Assembly (NCBI GenBank): GCA_029565415.1
Contig: JAKQOH010000068.1
Coordinates: 1-61,216, forward strand
Length of the DNA stretch: 61,216 bases
Direction: 5' to 3'
Origin: Candidatus Rifleibacteriota bacterium
Lineage (GTDB): Bacteria; Riflebacteria; Ozemobacteria; Ozemobacterales; Ozemobacteraceae
The notes beneath the pieces were generated by a model, which had not been told where the DNA came from, made no database searches, and worked only from the letters and a program-made list of their open reading frames with translations. The position numbers and the translations under genes were made by a program. Numbering within the stretch: the stretch's first letter is position 1; every line of letters starts with the position of its first letter. Positions 41,107 to 52,600 of the stretch are shown here, in pieces.

Positions 41107-41978
41107 TGGCACGCAAGAAGAAGGAGTCGGGACCGGGGACCCCGCCGACGAGCGTCGATCTGTTCGCGGTGCTCACCCCCCCAGGTCGTGAATCGCCCTA
41201 CGAGTTCGAGCTCGCCGCCCCGCCTGTCAAAAAGAGCTGGACGGAAACGTTCCTTGCCTGGGCCCGGGCCGATGCCGCGTCTGCGACTGCAGCCCCGGTC
41301 GCCGAGATGCCCGAGCCCCCGTTCCCGGCGGCGGAATTGTATACCGCCTCATATACCAATGATGCGGGCACCGGCGAAACCCGCTCCGAGGGGACGGCGG
41401 ATGCAGACACCTTCGAGGCGATCGAGCGGGACATCGCAGCCTGCAAGCGATGCGAGCTCTGGAAAACCCGCACGCAGACCGTCCCTGGCGAAGGGAACCC
41501 GCATGCGAAGCTGATTTTCATCGGCGAGGCGCCGGGGGCGGACGAAGACACGACCGGCCGGCCGTTCGTCGGACGGGCCGGACAGCATCTCGACAAGATC
41601 CTCGCAGCGGCCGGGTTCAGGCGGGAAGAGGTGTTCATCGGCAACATCCTCAAGTGCCGCCCGCCGGACAACCGCACGCCGAGCCTCGAGGAGATGAAAT
41701 GCTGCACGCCGTTCCTGCGCCGCCAGCTCGCTCTGATCAAACCCCACCTGATCGGCCTCCTCGGGAACACCTCGTGCAAATACGTTCTCGGCCCCGACGT
41801 CGAGGGCATCACGCGCATCCGGGGCCAGTGGTTCGATTCGATCTTCGGCATCCCCTGCATGCCGATGTACCACCCGTCGTACCTTCTGCGAAACCAGTCC
41901 CGCGAGCGCGGCAGCCCCAACTGGCAGATGTGGCAGGACATCCAGGCCCTCAAACGCCGGTACGACCAGCTCGTCTGA
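41106..41978 (+). CDS. Family 4 (Fe-S) uracil-DNA glycosylase
   Basis: 290 residues. Family 4 UDGs excise uracil from DNA and carry a 4Fe-4S cluster. The core is residues about 105-285: CKRC (cluster), IFIGEAPGADEDTTGRPFVGRAG (uracil-binding motif A), GNILKCRPPDNRTPSLEEM with further cluster cysteines, and MYHPSYLLR (motif B). The N-terminal 100 residues are a Pro/Ala-rich, low-complexity extension absent from typical members of about 200 residues. The ATG overlaps the rel stop by one base (TGATG), so it is coupled to rel. Confidence in family is high; the tail function is unknown. Confidence 0.93.
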   Translation: MARKKKESGPGTPPTSVDLFAVLTPPGRESPYEFELAAPPVKKSWTETFLAWARADAASATAAPVAEMPEPPFPAAELYTASYTNDAGTGETRSEGTADADTFEAIERDIAACKRCELWKTRTQTVPGEGNPHAKLIFIGEAPGADEDTTGRPFVGRAGQHLDKILAAAGFRREEVFIGNILKCRPPDNRTPSLEEMKCCTPFLRRQLALIKPHLIGLLGNTSCKYVLGPDVEGITRIRGQWFDSIFGIPCMPMYHPSYLLRNQSRERGSPNWQMWQDIQALKRRYDQLV

Positions 41979-42042
41979 TTTCATAGCGCCAGGGACATAA
42001 GCGCTTCGGCGTTTCCTCATGCCCGCAACGAGGGAAGACGCA

Positions 42043-42072
42043 TTGAAATTCCCTTCGGAACCATGCTAGGGT
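42043..42072 (+). promoter_or_regulatory. Promoter of the 1517-residue lipoprotein, possibly leaderless
   Basis: TTGAAA (42043-42048), an 18-base spacer and TAGGGT (42067-42072) with TGC extension. The ATG at 42080 is only 7 bases after the -10 and has no Shine-Dalgarno, so transcription would start at or next to the start codon. Confidence 0.45.
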
Positions 42073-42079
42073 TAGCTTC

Positions 42080-45000
42080 ATGAGAAATGTTTTTGCCCTT
42101 CTGCTGATGGTTTGCACCTGCATTCTGATCGGCTGCCTTGGCTCGGGAGGCTCGGGATCATCCTGGTCTGGCGGAACGGGCGACATCGACACGCAAGCCC
42201 TGATTTCCGGGTGGGTCTCCATCGATCGAAACGGAAGCAAGATGTACGGGGGCATTCCGATCATCGCCCGGAATCGTATCACCTGGGCCGAAGCGGCCAA
42301 GGTCACGACGAATTCGAGCGGCTATTTTTCCTTTTCCAAGCTCGCTGCCGGCATCTACGACATCGTCATGGCCATTCCCGGAGATCGGGAAATCATCTTC
42401 GCACACGACGTGAAAACCGACGGCGTATCCCCCGGCCAGGTCCTCCCCGCCAGATCCCTCATCGGCATTCAGAACCTTCTCATCGACCGAATCGGCTCCG
42501 ACTCGTTTCACCTTTCGTTCGATTCGAACACCACCTGTGTGGCCGTCGTCGAGTATCAACCCGTCGGCGGGGATGCCAAGACCGTCACACTCACGCCGGA
42601 TGGAGCCAAGGAGCATGAAGGCACGCTGACGGGACTATTATATTCGACCAAATACGACGTGACCATCAAGCTGACCGACGGCGATACCGGCCAGGAGTTC
42701 GTCATGCCCGGCCTCCTCGTGTCGACGACGGGCACGGTTGGGCCGCGCAATCTTTCGGTCGTCATCAACGCAGGTTCCGTCGAGACGAACTTCCCGATCG
42801 TCACCTTGAGTCTTCATGCCGACGGATGTTCTGAAATGCTGATCAGTGAAAGCCCGGACTTTTCGGATGCCTCCTGGGTTAATTATGCCGAAACGTACAC
42901 ACACACGTTCAAGGATACGTCCGCCGGGCGAAAATGGATTTTCGTGAAATTCCGCGATGCAGACAGCAACGAGTCGACCGTTCAAATGGACGCCATTCTG
43001 CTCGCCCAGGTCGGGTATCAGGGCATTTCGATCAATGACGGCAGCGCTCTGACCAACTCGGCCGAGGTGGTTCTCGAGCCCGTGTATCCCGGAGCGACGT
43101 TCATGCAACTCGCCGACAACCCCGCATTTTCGTATTCCTATTGGGAGTCGTATACCGAAACCAAACGGTGGCGATTTTCTTCGGTCGACGGATTGAAGAC
43201 GATTTATTGCCGTTTCAAAGGCGGCCAGGCAAATGCCGAAGAGGTGTTCACCGCATCCATCCTTCTCGACACGACCCCGCCTCTGGTCACCCTGAAGATC
43301 AACGATGGGGCGACGGTGACGGCGACGACGAGCGTCACGCTGACCATGAGCTACACGACACCTCCCCTGAAGATGCAACTGTCGAACACGACGGCTCCGG
43401 CGAGCAGCTCGACGTGGCTTCCCTTCGGCGGCATGGTCGCCTGGACGCTTCCATCGGGGGATGGAGCGAAAGAGGTGTTCGGCGTTTTCAAGGATGGGGC
43501 CGGCAATCAATATGGTCCGATATCATCCAAAATCACTCTCGATACGGTCGCCCCCCTCAATGATGCCATTTTCGTCAGAATCACCGAGAACACCACCTCC
43601 GACGTCGCGACGTATGCCCTCATCGCCAGTCTCCCCGTTTATCTGCATTTCGATGTCAAAGACGATTCGACGACCAGTGCGTATTATGCCGTCGCAAACG
43701 GAACGAGCGACAAGCCGTCCCCGGATCGATTCGTCAAGGTTCGGGCCCCCTTTTCCCCCGTTCAGTTCACCGAGGCGACGTTCAAGTCGGACCGGAACAC
43801 GGCCGTCGGAACGTACACCATCTGGGTGTATTTCACGGACGATGCCGGCAACCCCAGCTTCGACAAAACCGCCAAGATGAAGATCGACGGCCCCCGTCTG
43901 GTGCTTTCGCCGGCCAGCGTCACTCTCACGTCGGGGAAAAACATCCAGTTCACGGCCGTCTTCGAAAACATCGAAGCACGATCCGTGACATGGTCTCTCG
44001 CGCCCCCTCTCGTCGGCACCATCGATCAACAGGGTCTGTATGAAGCCACGGCGCCGATCCGATTGCCTTCGGTGGCGACGGTGACGGCTCGCACGCAAGA
44101 TGGCCTGCTCACGGGCGAAGCAACGGTCAACCTCGCCACGAGCGTCGAAATTCTGTTCAAGGATGGGACGGACGAAACGTACGGGCCTCTTGAATATCAA
44201 CTGTCTCCTGGCAGTTCCAAAGAGGTTCAGATCCGCGTCCTGAACGACCACCAGGGCGTCGAGCTTCTCACACCTCCGTCAGCAGGCAGTCGCGTGCTTT
44301 CTTCCCCCAGTGTCTCCGGGGCGGATTCGCTCGTGACACTCACCTATACGGCACCTTCGAGCGCTCCGGCACCTTCCGGCAATCCAGTCGTCATCGGCAT
44401 TTGCGCGAAAGCGAATCCTGAAGTCGTCGGCTCACTCTCGTTCCTGATTGCCGAAGGCGCGGGCATCACGCTTTCCCCGAAAAGCGGCGAAGCACAGCGC
44501 AACTCCCCCCTCCCCATCACCGCCACCGTCGTCGGAACCACCGAGACGGCCATGGTGTGGAAGATCAGCCCTACGAGCCTGGGCAGTTTCGATCCGGGAT
44601 CCGTCGTTACGACCACGACGACGACCGATCCCAACCATCGGGTGACATTCTATGCGGCATCTCCCGAAAAAATCGGCCAGGCAGAGATTACGGCAAGTAT
44701 AGACGGCGCTTCGGAACGGTGTCCCGTCACGGTGTATCCGCCCATCCAGTTCGTTATTGCGCCGCCGGCGACGACGGCTATGCCGCTGATCACACCGATC
44801 ACCTTCAAGGCCCAGGGATTCGATTACCTCCTCGGCAATGCCACCGAGGCCGTAACCTGGCAGTTCAAAAATGCAGGAACGAGCAAGACCGATTTCAAAC
44901 CCGCCGATGGAAAGACCTATTCGGATCGCGGATCGTTGACGGTCATCGACGCGACGACGGCCGAGTATCGCAGGCCCGCGGCTCTCCCCAGTCTTTCCGA

Positions 45001-46633
45001 CCCGACGGCCAGCGACAGCGTTCTCATCAGAGCCGTCTCGAAAGCGGATTCGGCGGCATCAGCCACGGCGATCGCCACGCTCACTCCCAAAGTGGCGGTC
45101 AAGCTGTACACAGATGTCGAACGGACGGCGACGGCCATCGTTGCCGCGACCGTCGCAGAAGTTGGAAAGCTTCAGTTCTTCGCCACGGTGACGCCCCCAG
45201 ACATTGGCGACACGTCCGTCGCCTGGACCGTCAACGATACGGCAGGCAATGCCCAGATCGGAACGATCGATGCGAATGGCCTCTATATCGCCCCGGATAT
45301 CATCTCGATCAATCAGGTCACGATCAAAGCAGCATCGAAATACGACCCGACATCGTTCGCCACCGTGACCGTCAATCTGAGCGATTTCTGGCTACCGAAG
45401 CGGGACAACATGTTTGACAGCGTCACCGGCGAACCCATGCAGATCACGTCGCTTCTCGTCGATCCGACCACGCCGGTCGGCGACGATTTCATCGTCTACG
45501 CCGGAACCCGGGGATACGGGGTCTGGGTCGCGACCTTTTCGGATACGGCGGGAGACGTTACCGGAGGCTTCTGGCAACCGTTCGGAGCCTTGGGCAGCCG
45601 ATCGAAGAAAAGTGATGGGCAATACGCCGTAAGCCATCTCGCAGTTTCATCAAACCGTGAATTTTACGCAGCAACCGCCAGCGGAATATGGCACTTAGCA
45701 TATGACGGCACTCTGAACGGCAGCGAAGACAGCTTTATCGTACAAAAATTGGATAATCTCCTGACTGTTGATGCGAACTTCTTGAAGTTAGCATTCAACT
45801 CTCATGATCCTTCCGAGTTGTTCGCCTCCACACCTAACGGCGTTTACAAAATTCAAATATCCAACGATTCACAGGTTGATTCCAAGACAAAGATTCTCAA
45901 TGTATTCGATCCCTACAAAACAATCGAAACACGTTTATATCAAAAGGTTACACCTACCGACCCCCCTGTCACAACAACACATGCAACTTCTGCCTATTCT
46001 TTCGATGACTCGTCAAATCCAATTGGCTCTATTCTCAACACGCTGGTTTACGATGATTATAATGACCGCCTCTATGCTGCAGGCGATTCGGGAATATTTT
46101 TGAGAATGAATGACACAGTGACAGGAAATTTACGGGAACTTTCTTCATATACTTTTCTAGCACCTGAACCAGATATCTCGATGGGAACGGGTACTTTTTT
46201 CGAACTAGGAGCACCGTTAGATATTTATTACATCACAACCGATTTCTCTGGAACGGCGCTCGACATGGCCATCGATGCGGTGAATCGCAACACCATCTGG
46301 GCGGCGACCGTGAGCGGGGTGTATCGTTCGATCAGCAACGGCATGCCCGGCAGTTGGGAGAAGAAACCCTTTGCCGCCGGCAGCTCGGTGAACACACGTG
46401 CCATTATCGTCGACTCGACGAATACCATCAACGTCCTGGCCGGCAGCGAAGACGGCCTGTACCGCAGCACGGATGCCGGCGCGACCTGGAAGCGCATCAA
46501 AAGCGGCCTGGGGAACCACAAGACGATCACGAGCCTGATCCAGGCGGCGGGTATCGCCGGCGCGCGCCGAAAAGTCTGGGCCGGCACCGCGGGCGGCGTG
46601 TTCATGGGCAGGCAATCCCTCGACCTGGAGTGA
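42080..46633 (+). CDS. Giant multidomain lipoprotein with Ig-like domains and BNR/propeller-like C-terminus
   Basis: 1517 residues. A lipoprotein signal (FALLLMVCTCILIGC, lipidated Cys19) is followed by a Ser/Gly linker and a carboxypeptidase-regulatory-like domain (WVSIDRNGSKMYGGIPIIAR, about 50-120). About eight Ig-like segments follow, several with the TLDTVAPLN or LDTTPPLVTLKIN pattern of bacterial Ig domains and LSPASVTLTSGKNIQFTA of Big_2-like domains. The last 400 residues contain sialidase/BNR-type repeats (GVWVATFSDTAG, GVYRSISNGMPGSWEKK, GLYRSTDAGATWKRI), probably a beta-propeller. It would sit on the outer membrane or surface. Bases about 45640-46255 are markedly AT-rich, unlike the rest. 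Function unknown; adhesion or matrix binding is a guess. Confidence 0.85.
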   Translation: MRNVFALLLMVCTCILIGCLGSGGSGSSWSGGTGDIDTQALISGWVSIDRNGSKMYGGIPIIARNRITWAEAAKVTTNSSGYFSFSKLAAGIYDIVMAIPGDREIIFAHDVKTDGVSPGQVLPARSLIGIQNLLIDRIGSDSFHLSFDSNTTCVAVVEYQPVGGDAKTVTLTPDGAKEHEGTLTGLLYSTKYDVTIKLTDGDTGQEFVMPGLLVSTTGTVGPRNLSVVINAGSVETNFPIVTLSLHADGCSEMLISESPDFSDASWVNYAETYTHTFKDTSAGRKWIFVKFRDADSNESTVQMDAILLAQVGYQGISINDGSALTNSAEVVLEPVYPGATFMQLADNPAFSYSYWESYTETKRWRFSSVDGLKTIYCRFKGGQANAEEVFTASILLDTTPPLVTLKINDGATVTATTSVTLTMSYTTPPLKMQLSNTTAPASSSTWLPFGGMVAWTLPSGDGAKEVFGVFKDGAGNQYGPISSKITLDTVAPLNDAIFVRITENTTSDVATYALIASLPVYLHFDVKDDSTTSAYYAVANGTSDKPSPDRFVKVRAPFSPVQFTEATFKSDRNTAVGTYTIWVYFTDDAGNPSFDKTAKMKIDGPRLVLSPASVTLTSGKNIQFTAVFENIEARSVTWSLAPPLVGTIDQQGLYEATAPIRLPSVATVTARTQDGLLTGEATVNLATSVEILFKDGTDETYGPLEYQLSPGSSKEVQIRVLNDHQGVELLTPPSAGSRVLSSPSVSGADSLVTLTYTAPSSAPAPSGNPVVIGICAKANPEVVGSLSFLIAEGAGITLSPKSGEAQRNSPLPITATVVGTTETAMVWKISPTSLGSFDPGSVVTTTTTTDPNHRVTFYAASPEKIGQAEITASIDGASERCPVTVYPPIQFVIAPPATTAMPLITPITFKAQGFDYLLGNATEAVTWQFKNAGTSKTDFKPADGKTYSDRGSLTVIDATTAEYRRPAALPSLSDPTASDSVLIRAVSKADSAASATAIATLTPKVAVKLYTDVERTATAIVAATVAEVGKLQFFATVTPPDIGDTSVAWTVNDTAGNAQIGTIDANGLYIAPDIISINQVTIKAASKYDPTSFATVTVNLSDFWLPKRDNMFDSVTGEPMQITSLLVDPTTPVGDDFIVYAGTRGYGVWVATFSDTAGDVTGGFWQPFGALGSRSKKSDGQYAVSHLAVSSNREFYAATASGIWHLAYDGTLNGSEDSFIVQKLDNLLTVDANFLKLAFNSHDPSELFASTPNGVYKIQISNDSQVDSKTKILNVFDPYKTIETRLYQKVTPTDPPVTTTHATSAYSFDDSSNPIGSILNTLVYDDYNDRLYAAGDSGIFLRMNDTVTGNLRELSSYTFLAPEPDISMGTGTFFELGAPLDIYYITTDFSGTALDMAIDAVNRNTIWAATVSGVYRSISNGMPGSWEKKPFAAGSSVNTRAIIVDSTNTINVLAGSEDGLYRSTDAGATWKRIKSGLGNHKTITSLIQAAGIAGARRKVWAGTAGGVFMGRQSLDLE
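45640..46255 (+). other. AT-rich mosaic segment inside the lipoprotein gene
   Basis: For about 600 bases codons change from G/C-ending to A/T-ending (runs such as ATTCAAATATCCAACGATTC), then revert sharply near GGAACGGCGCTCGACATGGCC. The reading frame is kept throughout, and the segment covers the entry to the propeller region. It looks like a recombined or imported block. Confidence 0.6.
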
Positions 46634-46663
46634 TCTCACACCGCACCCGGCGGCGCAATGGCG

Positions 46664-49600
46664 TCACCAGGTGCCGCCGCGAATCCTCTGGATGCGGTTG
46701 TTCCCTCGTTCCACGACGTAGAGATCGTTCTGTATGACGATGATCCCCCAGGGATCGGAAAATTCACCCAGCCCCGTTCCCGATTTCCCGAACTTGTGAA
46801 TCGCCGTCCCGCCGAGATCGAACATGACGATCTGGTCGTTCTGCCGATCCGTCGCATAGACCTTCGGCGTCGCGCCGGTGCCGAAGCAGAAGGAACCGCC
46901 CCGGCCTGATATATTGTATGTCGTATAATACGTATTCAAATCACTTCCGTAGACGACGATCCGCCCGCCTTCCATGATATAGACGAGGTCGTTATCCGCC
47001 CGGTATCGAACTGCGGCGGGAGCGGTGAGACCGGTCACCTGGCTGTAGCACAGGTTGTTCGTGACATCCCATTTCACCACGCGGTTGTTGTCACGATCGG
47101 CGATGAAGAACACCGAGGGATCGACAGCGCTGTCGATACTCCCCTTGATCTGGATATCCATGGGGTTCGAGAGCTGGCTGAAACCGTTCCCGATGGCGAT
47201 CGTGTAACTCGAAACCGACTTGATCGCTTGCTGGGCGAGATTCGACGCAGCGAATCTCGTGATGCGACATCGCCCGTCACCATCATCCGTTTCCAGGCCG
47301 TAGATGGACGATCCATTCTGCAGGATCGAAATGAGTCTGTCCGTCAATGATGCAACTCCCGTGACATTCGGGGACGGCGCCCGCTCGAGATCGCCGCTGG
47401 CTGTCAGGATGCTCTTTCGATCGAGTTTGAGAATCTGAGCATCCGAGGCGTTCGCAACATAGACGGTATTGGCATCGGTCATGGCAATGCCCGTGGGTGC
47501 GTTCAACAGCAGATCATCATACACCTCGGCGTCCCAGACCCAGAACTGGATCTTCTTCGTCGCGATCAATCCATAGCTGTCCGCTGCCGTCAGAATGACC
47601 GTCTGAGTGCCGGGCGTTTCGATGTTCAATGCCAGGGTCGATCCGACCGAACGGATACTCCCCTCCGGATAATACCAGGTCATGCTGTTGGAAGGCAGAT
47701 TACCATCCTCATGATCCGTTCCGACGGCGCTGATGACGATCGAAGTTCCCGCACTCGCAAGGAATATCGGAATATCCCCCGGTGCGACAGCATACTGAAC
47801 GGGCTTCTCGATGTTCCAGGTTACCGTCGGAATCCGATTCACGAGAACCGAGACGTTCGATGAACTGACATTGCCCAGGCTGTCCGTTCCCTTGTAGGAA
47901 ATCGTGTGCACCCCGGAGGGAAGGGTGTTCGCGGGTAAGGTGTTCACCGGAATCGAGTTTCCCGTTCCCAACGGCGTTGCACCGAAAAACCAGGTCATGG
48001 TGATCGGTCCTTCGGAATTCGGAACCGCCGTGAAAGTCGTCGGTGCATCCGTATCCAACCGAGTTCCATCGGCAGGATACGTGATCGATGCCAACGGATA
48101 CCGAAAGCGGATCTTGTTCGTGACCGTCGAAGCAATGCCGTATTCATCGATACCCTGGAGGGTGATTTCATGCAGTTTGGAGTCAACATCACCTGGGCCG
48201 ATGATTTGCGGAGATCCGGTTTTCCAGGGTTCTCCGTCGCGTTTCCAGGTCATCTTGGCGAGGTCGAGGGCTTCCCCCCCCCCATCGACTCCCGAGCCCG
48301 TCAGGGTCACCGAATTTCCCTCAAACAGGTATGTCCCGTTCCCAGGCGTGAAAGAGACGGTCGGATCATCCTGGACCAGGATTCTGGTCACACCTTTTAC
48401 CTCTCGACCGAGACTGTCCGTGCCGCCATAAGACAACGTATACTCCCCTTGCAGGCTGGCCGCAGGCGTGGAGAGATCGGGACCGGTGCCCTGCTCCTTC
48501 GCACCCGACCCATCATCAAGCCACCACTTCATTTCGATCGGTTCGGCCGGGTTTGGCGTTCCGTGCGCCTCAATCGTATCCTTCTTGGTATACCTCGTAT
48601 CCGCAAGCGGTGAAGTCACGACGGGCGTCGGATAGCCGAATTCGATAGTGACGGCTGTCTTGCCAACGACTCCGTCTTCATCTTCTCCGACCAGCTCGAA
48701 CACATGAGAACCGGGAAGAGTGCCGGAAGCCACATCCACCGTTGCCCCCGTTCGCCAGACGGTTTCTTTGTCACCATCGAGATACCATTTCATCATGGTT
48801 CCGAGTATTGCCGCTCCGTTGTCCGCCCTCTCCCCGCTCCCCTCGAGCGTTACGTCTCCGGCAAACAGCAAGGCCCCGGTATTCGGCGTGATTTCCATCA
48901 CGGGCTTGCCACGGATCAGTATCGAAATCTGATCATGGAGAATATTTCCAAATGTATCGACTCCTTGATAGCGTATCGTATGCAAACCATTTTCCATGAT
49001 GCTCACATCATCAATCGACGGCCCGGTGCCGAGATTCTTTTTGAGACCGGCCTCGTCGTAATCCCTCCACCATTCCATGGGTATGAGGCTCGACGCGCCG
49101 GGCTCTCCGCGAAGGTCGAACGGCACTCCCGGTTCGAACGTGTCTCCATTGGCGGGCGACAGGATGGAAGGCAACGGATGCCCCGGAAACAGCCTCGAGG
49201 TGATGATTCCCGGCACTCCGAGAGTATCCTGCCCTTCCAGTCTCAGCTCGTTCCAGCTCCCTGCCACGAGATCGCCTTCTTTGGGAGAGTAGGTCTCGGT
49301 TGCAGCCAGGAAACTGGTTCCTCGATACCATTTCATGGTTTCGGTGACGATCTTTGTTCCGTCGCCCGCCGTTCCCGCGCCCTTCAACGTGCATGGCGCA
49401 CCATCAAAAACGACTGCATCGCCGGCAGGAATGATCTCCATCGTCGGAAGATTTTGCACGATGATCCGGATCGTCGAGGAGCTAACCATCCCCTGACTAT
49501 CGGTTCCGATATATACGATGGTATTCAGTCCATTCGGGAGAAGAACGTCCTTCAGGGACGAGCCTTCACCGAGAGGCTTCGTGTCGCCCAGGCGCCACCA

Positions 49601-52600
49601 CTCCATCGGCATCATCGGGTGGGACGGAGGAACGGCCTCCAGGTCGACGGTTGTCCCCGGATTGATATACCTGCCGTCGGAAGGTGACGTGATGCTGGCA
49701 AGGGGGTAATCGATCGTCACCTCCTTGGAGATGCTTCCGATGACGCTTCCAAGTGCACTTCGCCCCTTCAGGGTGATGCGCCGAAGCCCTGCCTCCTCGA
49801 CTTCAGAGGGAAGATCGAAACTGTTCATCCCGGCTTTCCAGACCGTCTCCCCGCGAGAATCGATGAACCACGTCATCCTGACGGGCGGGATGCTTCCCAT
49901 GGAATCGTCTCCCTCTCCTTGAAAGGCAATGGTCGTTCCCTTGAAAAACACACTTCCGTCAGCCGGGGAAAAATCCATCACCGGCACGGCTTCGCATGTC
50001 ACGGTCACCGTGCTGGAGCTCTCGAAAGCCAGCGCATCCCTTCCGATATACGTATAAGTATATTTCCCGGCATCCATCGGCATCGTATCGACGACCGATG
50101 ATCCAATGCCCACCTCCTCCTGGTCGCCTTTTCCGTAATTGCGATACCACTTCATCTCGAGGATTCCCTTCAAATCCGGAATGGCCTGCAGCGTCAAATC
50201 ATCGCCCGGATCGATACGACGATTGTTGGCGGGACTCGTAATGCTTGCAAGCGGAATTCCGGCAGTCAGGCTCTGTGTTACACGGCCTTCGGTCCCGAAG
50301 GGACCGGTTCCGGAAAGGGTTATCTCATACTTTTTCCCACGCGGCGCAACCTCGGGAAAATCAGTGAGAGGGGCAAGGAAATTTCCCGTAGCCGTTTTCC
50401 AGGCAGCTCCATTCAACAGCCATTTCATTTTTTCCGGCAAAATCGCCTTGTTCAGCGTATCCATTCCGGTCCCGCTGAAAGGGATGTCGTTCCGCCGGAA
50501 CAGAGCAGCTCCGTCACCCGGTGTGAAGGTCATCTGAGGAACGCGTTCCGCGATGATCGTAATGGTGTTCGAACTCACGACCGGCGGGATACCGCTGTCG
50601 GTTCCGACGTAGGTAATGGCATGACGACCGGATTCAAGATTCAGGATGGCGGGTGTCCCCGTCCCGATTTGTTTAGCACCGGCCTCACCCCAGCCATTCC
50701 ACCACTGCATGACCAATTTGCCTGTCGTCGGAGGAACACCCTCGAACGTGACCGGTCCCGGATCGACACGAAGCCCCTGGACTGGCCTCGTGATGGAGGC
50801 CGGCGGCAATCGAACGGTAAAGGCATGACTCACGCTACCGATGGTAGCCTGGGCCCCTTCACCTTCGAGCCTGACGACGTTCGTTTCTTTCGGGAGATCC
50901 AAATCCCGGATCGTAAAGCTGGCGATGCCAGACTGCCAGACTCCGGCCTTTCCTTCGAGGAACCAGTCGAGCGATGTCTCCGGCAAGAGGCGGTTGTCGG
51001 TATCCGTTCCCGTTCCGACGAAGGGAATCCTCTGGCCTGCAAAAAAAGCCGCACCGCTCACGGGAATGAAATCCATCGCCGGTGGCATGTTCACCCGAAT
51101 GACGATACTCGCGGCACCGGTTCGCCCTTCGCCGTCCTTCACGGTCAAGGTGATGACGTGCTCCCCCGAGCGCAGATCCGTGCGCAGGAGATCCGTTCCG
51201 ACACCGAGCTGCCCATCGATGCTGGAACTCCAGGTGAATGCCGAGCTCTTCGTGATCGGACCATCCTCGTAATCGATCGCATGCCCACGGAATCGAATCT
51301 CCGCATGCTCCGGGAAGCCCGCGCCATCCGCCGGAGTGTCGATGACCACGACGGGTTTGGCGTTGACGACATCGATGCGCTTCGTCGCAGTCGCCGCGAC
51401 GTCATTTTCGTCCCTTGCTTCGAACAAGATACGGTATGGACCCCGGTGGAGAAATCGGTAGGCTATCGTCCTCGTTCGGCTCGCAAGGAGGGTCGTCGTA
51501 TCCGTCGCGACGAACCACACCATCCGTTCGTCGGTGATGTTACGACCGGCATAATCGGAGCCAACCCCCGAGAATGTGACGGTCGAACCGGCTTCGAATG
51601 CCGTTTCGGCCGGTTCGACGATGCTCACGTTCGGGACCGCCGTGACCCTCATCAGGATAGACGCGTCGATGCGAGTTGCCGGGTCTTCCGCGACGAGGGT
51701 AATGGTCGCGAGCGCCGTCTGCCCCGGTTGGATAGGAGGGGAGGTCCAATGGAACGTACCACCTTCCGCGGCGGTCGGGCTACCTTGCGATGCCGACCAA
51801 GAAATATCCGGAGATACATCGGACGGCCAGGTGATGCTCGCGACGAAGGCGAGTCGAACCTCTCCACCGATCTGTGTCGTGGCCGTTCCGGTGATTTCAA
51901 CCAGCTTGAGCGGCGTCGGGACGATCACCTCACCGGGATGCCTCACGTCATTCGAAATCACCATGCGGGTCATGCCGGAAAGCGGCGGCCTCGTCAGCGT
52001 TTCCCTCGCGGTGAAGGTGATCGAGGCGGTCGCGACATCGACCGGGGCGATCCATGAACCCGAGCAGCTCGCCGTTTGCCTGAAAGAGCCGGCAGACCAC
52101 GACCAGGTCGCCATGGTGTCATCGTGCTCGGGATCCAAGACAAAGGCCGACAGCGGGATCGATCCCTGGCCGCTCACGGGATGCAAGGGTGTTTTCATCC
52201 AGACGAAGGGCGGATGGTTGTTGCTCGTGTTCTCGACGAATCTGGTTCCGATCACGACCGCCGAAGCGGCATCGAACGCATCGGCAGGAACGGATACGAC
52301 GCACTGCTGCCAAATTCTCCCGAGGGGTGGGTTGATGACGATCGTGCCAACCGCGCCCGACGGCATATCAGGTGAACGATAGACTCCATTCCCCAAAAAA
52401 GTGAACGCTTCGCCCCACAGAACGGGGGAGCAGTAGGAAACGGGATTGCCATCGGGATCCGAGACCAGCAGCCGGGTTGAATACCGGGCACGGTCACCGG
52501 GGCCGAGGTTGAAATCAATTTGCTCAGCAGCTTTTGAAGACGTCAGATCGACCCGAGCGAGGGATCGGGCTTTGTATATCGTATCTCCGCCGGCGTTCCA

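Noticed and set aside
46649..46679. Stem CGGCGGC/GCCGCCG between the two giant lipoprotein genes as terminator
   Set aside because: No T-run on either strand, and it lies mostly in the coding end of the minus-strand gene.
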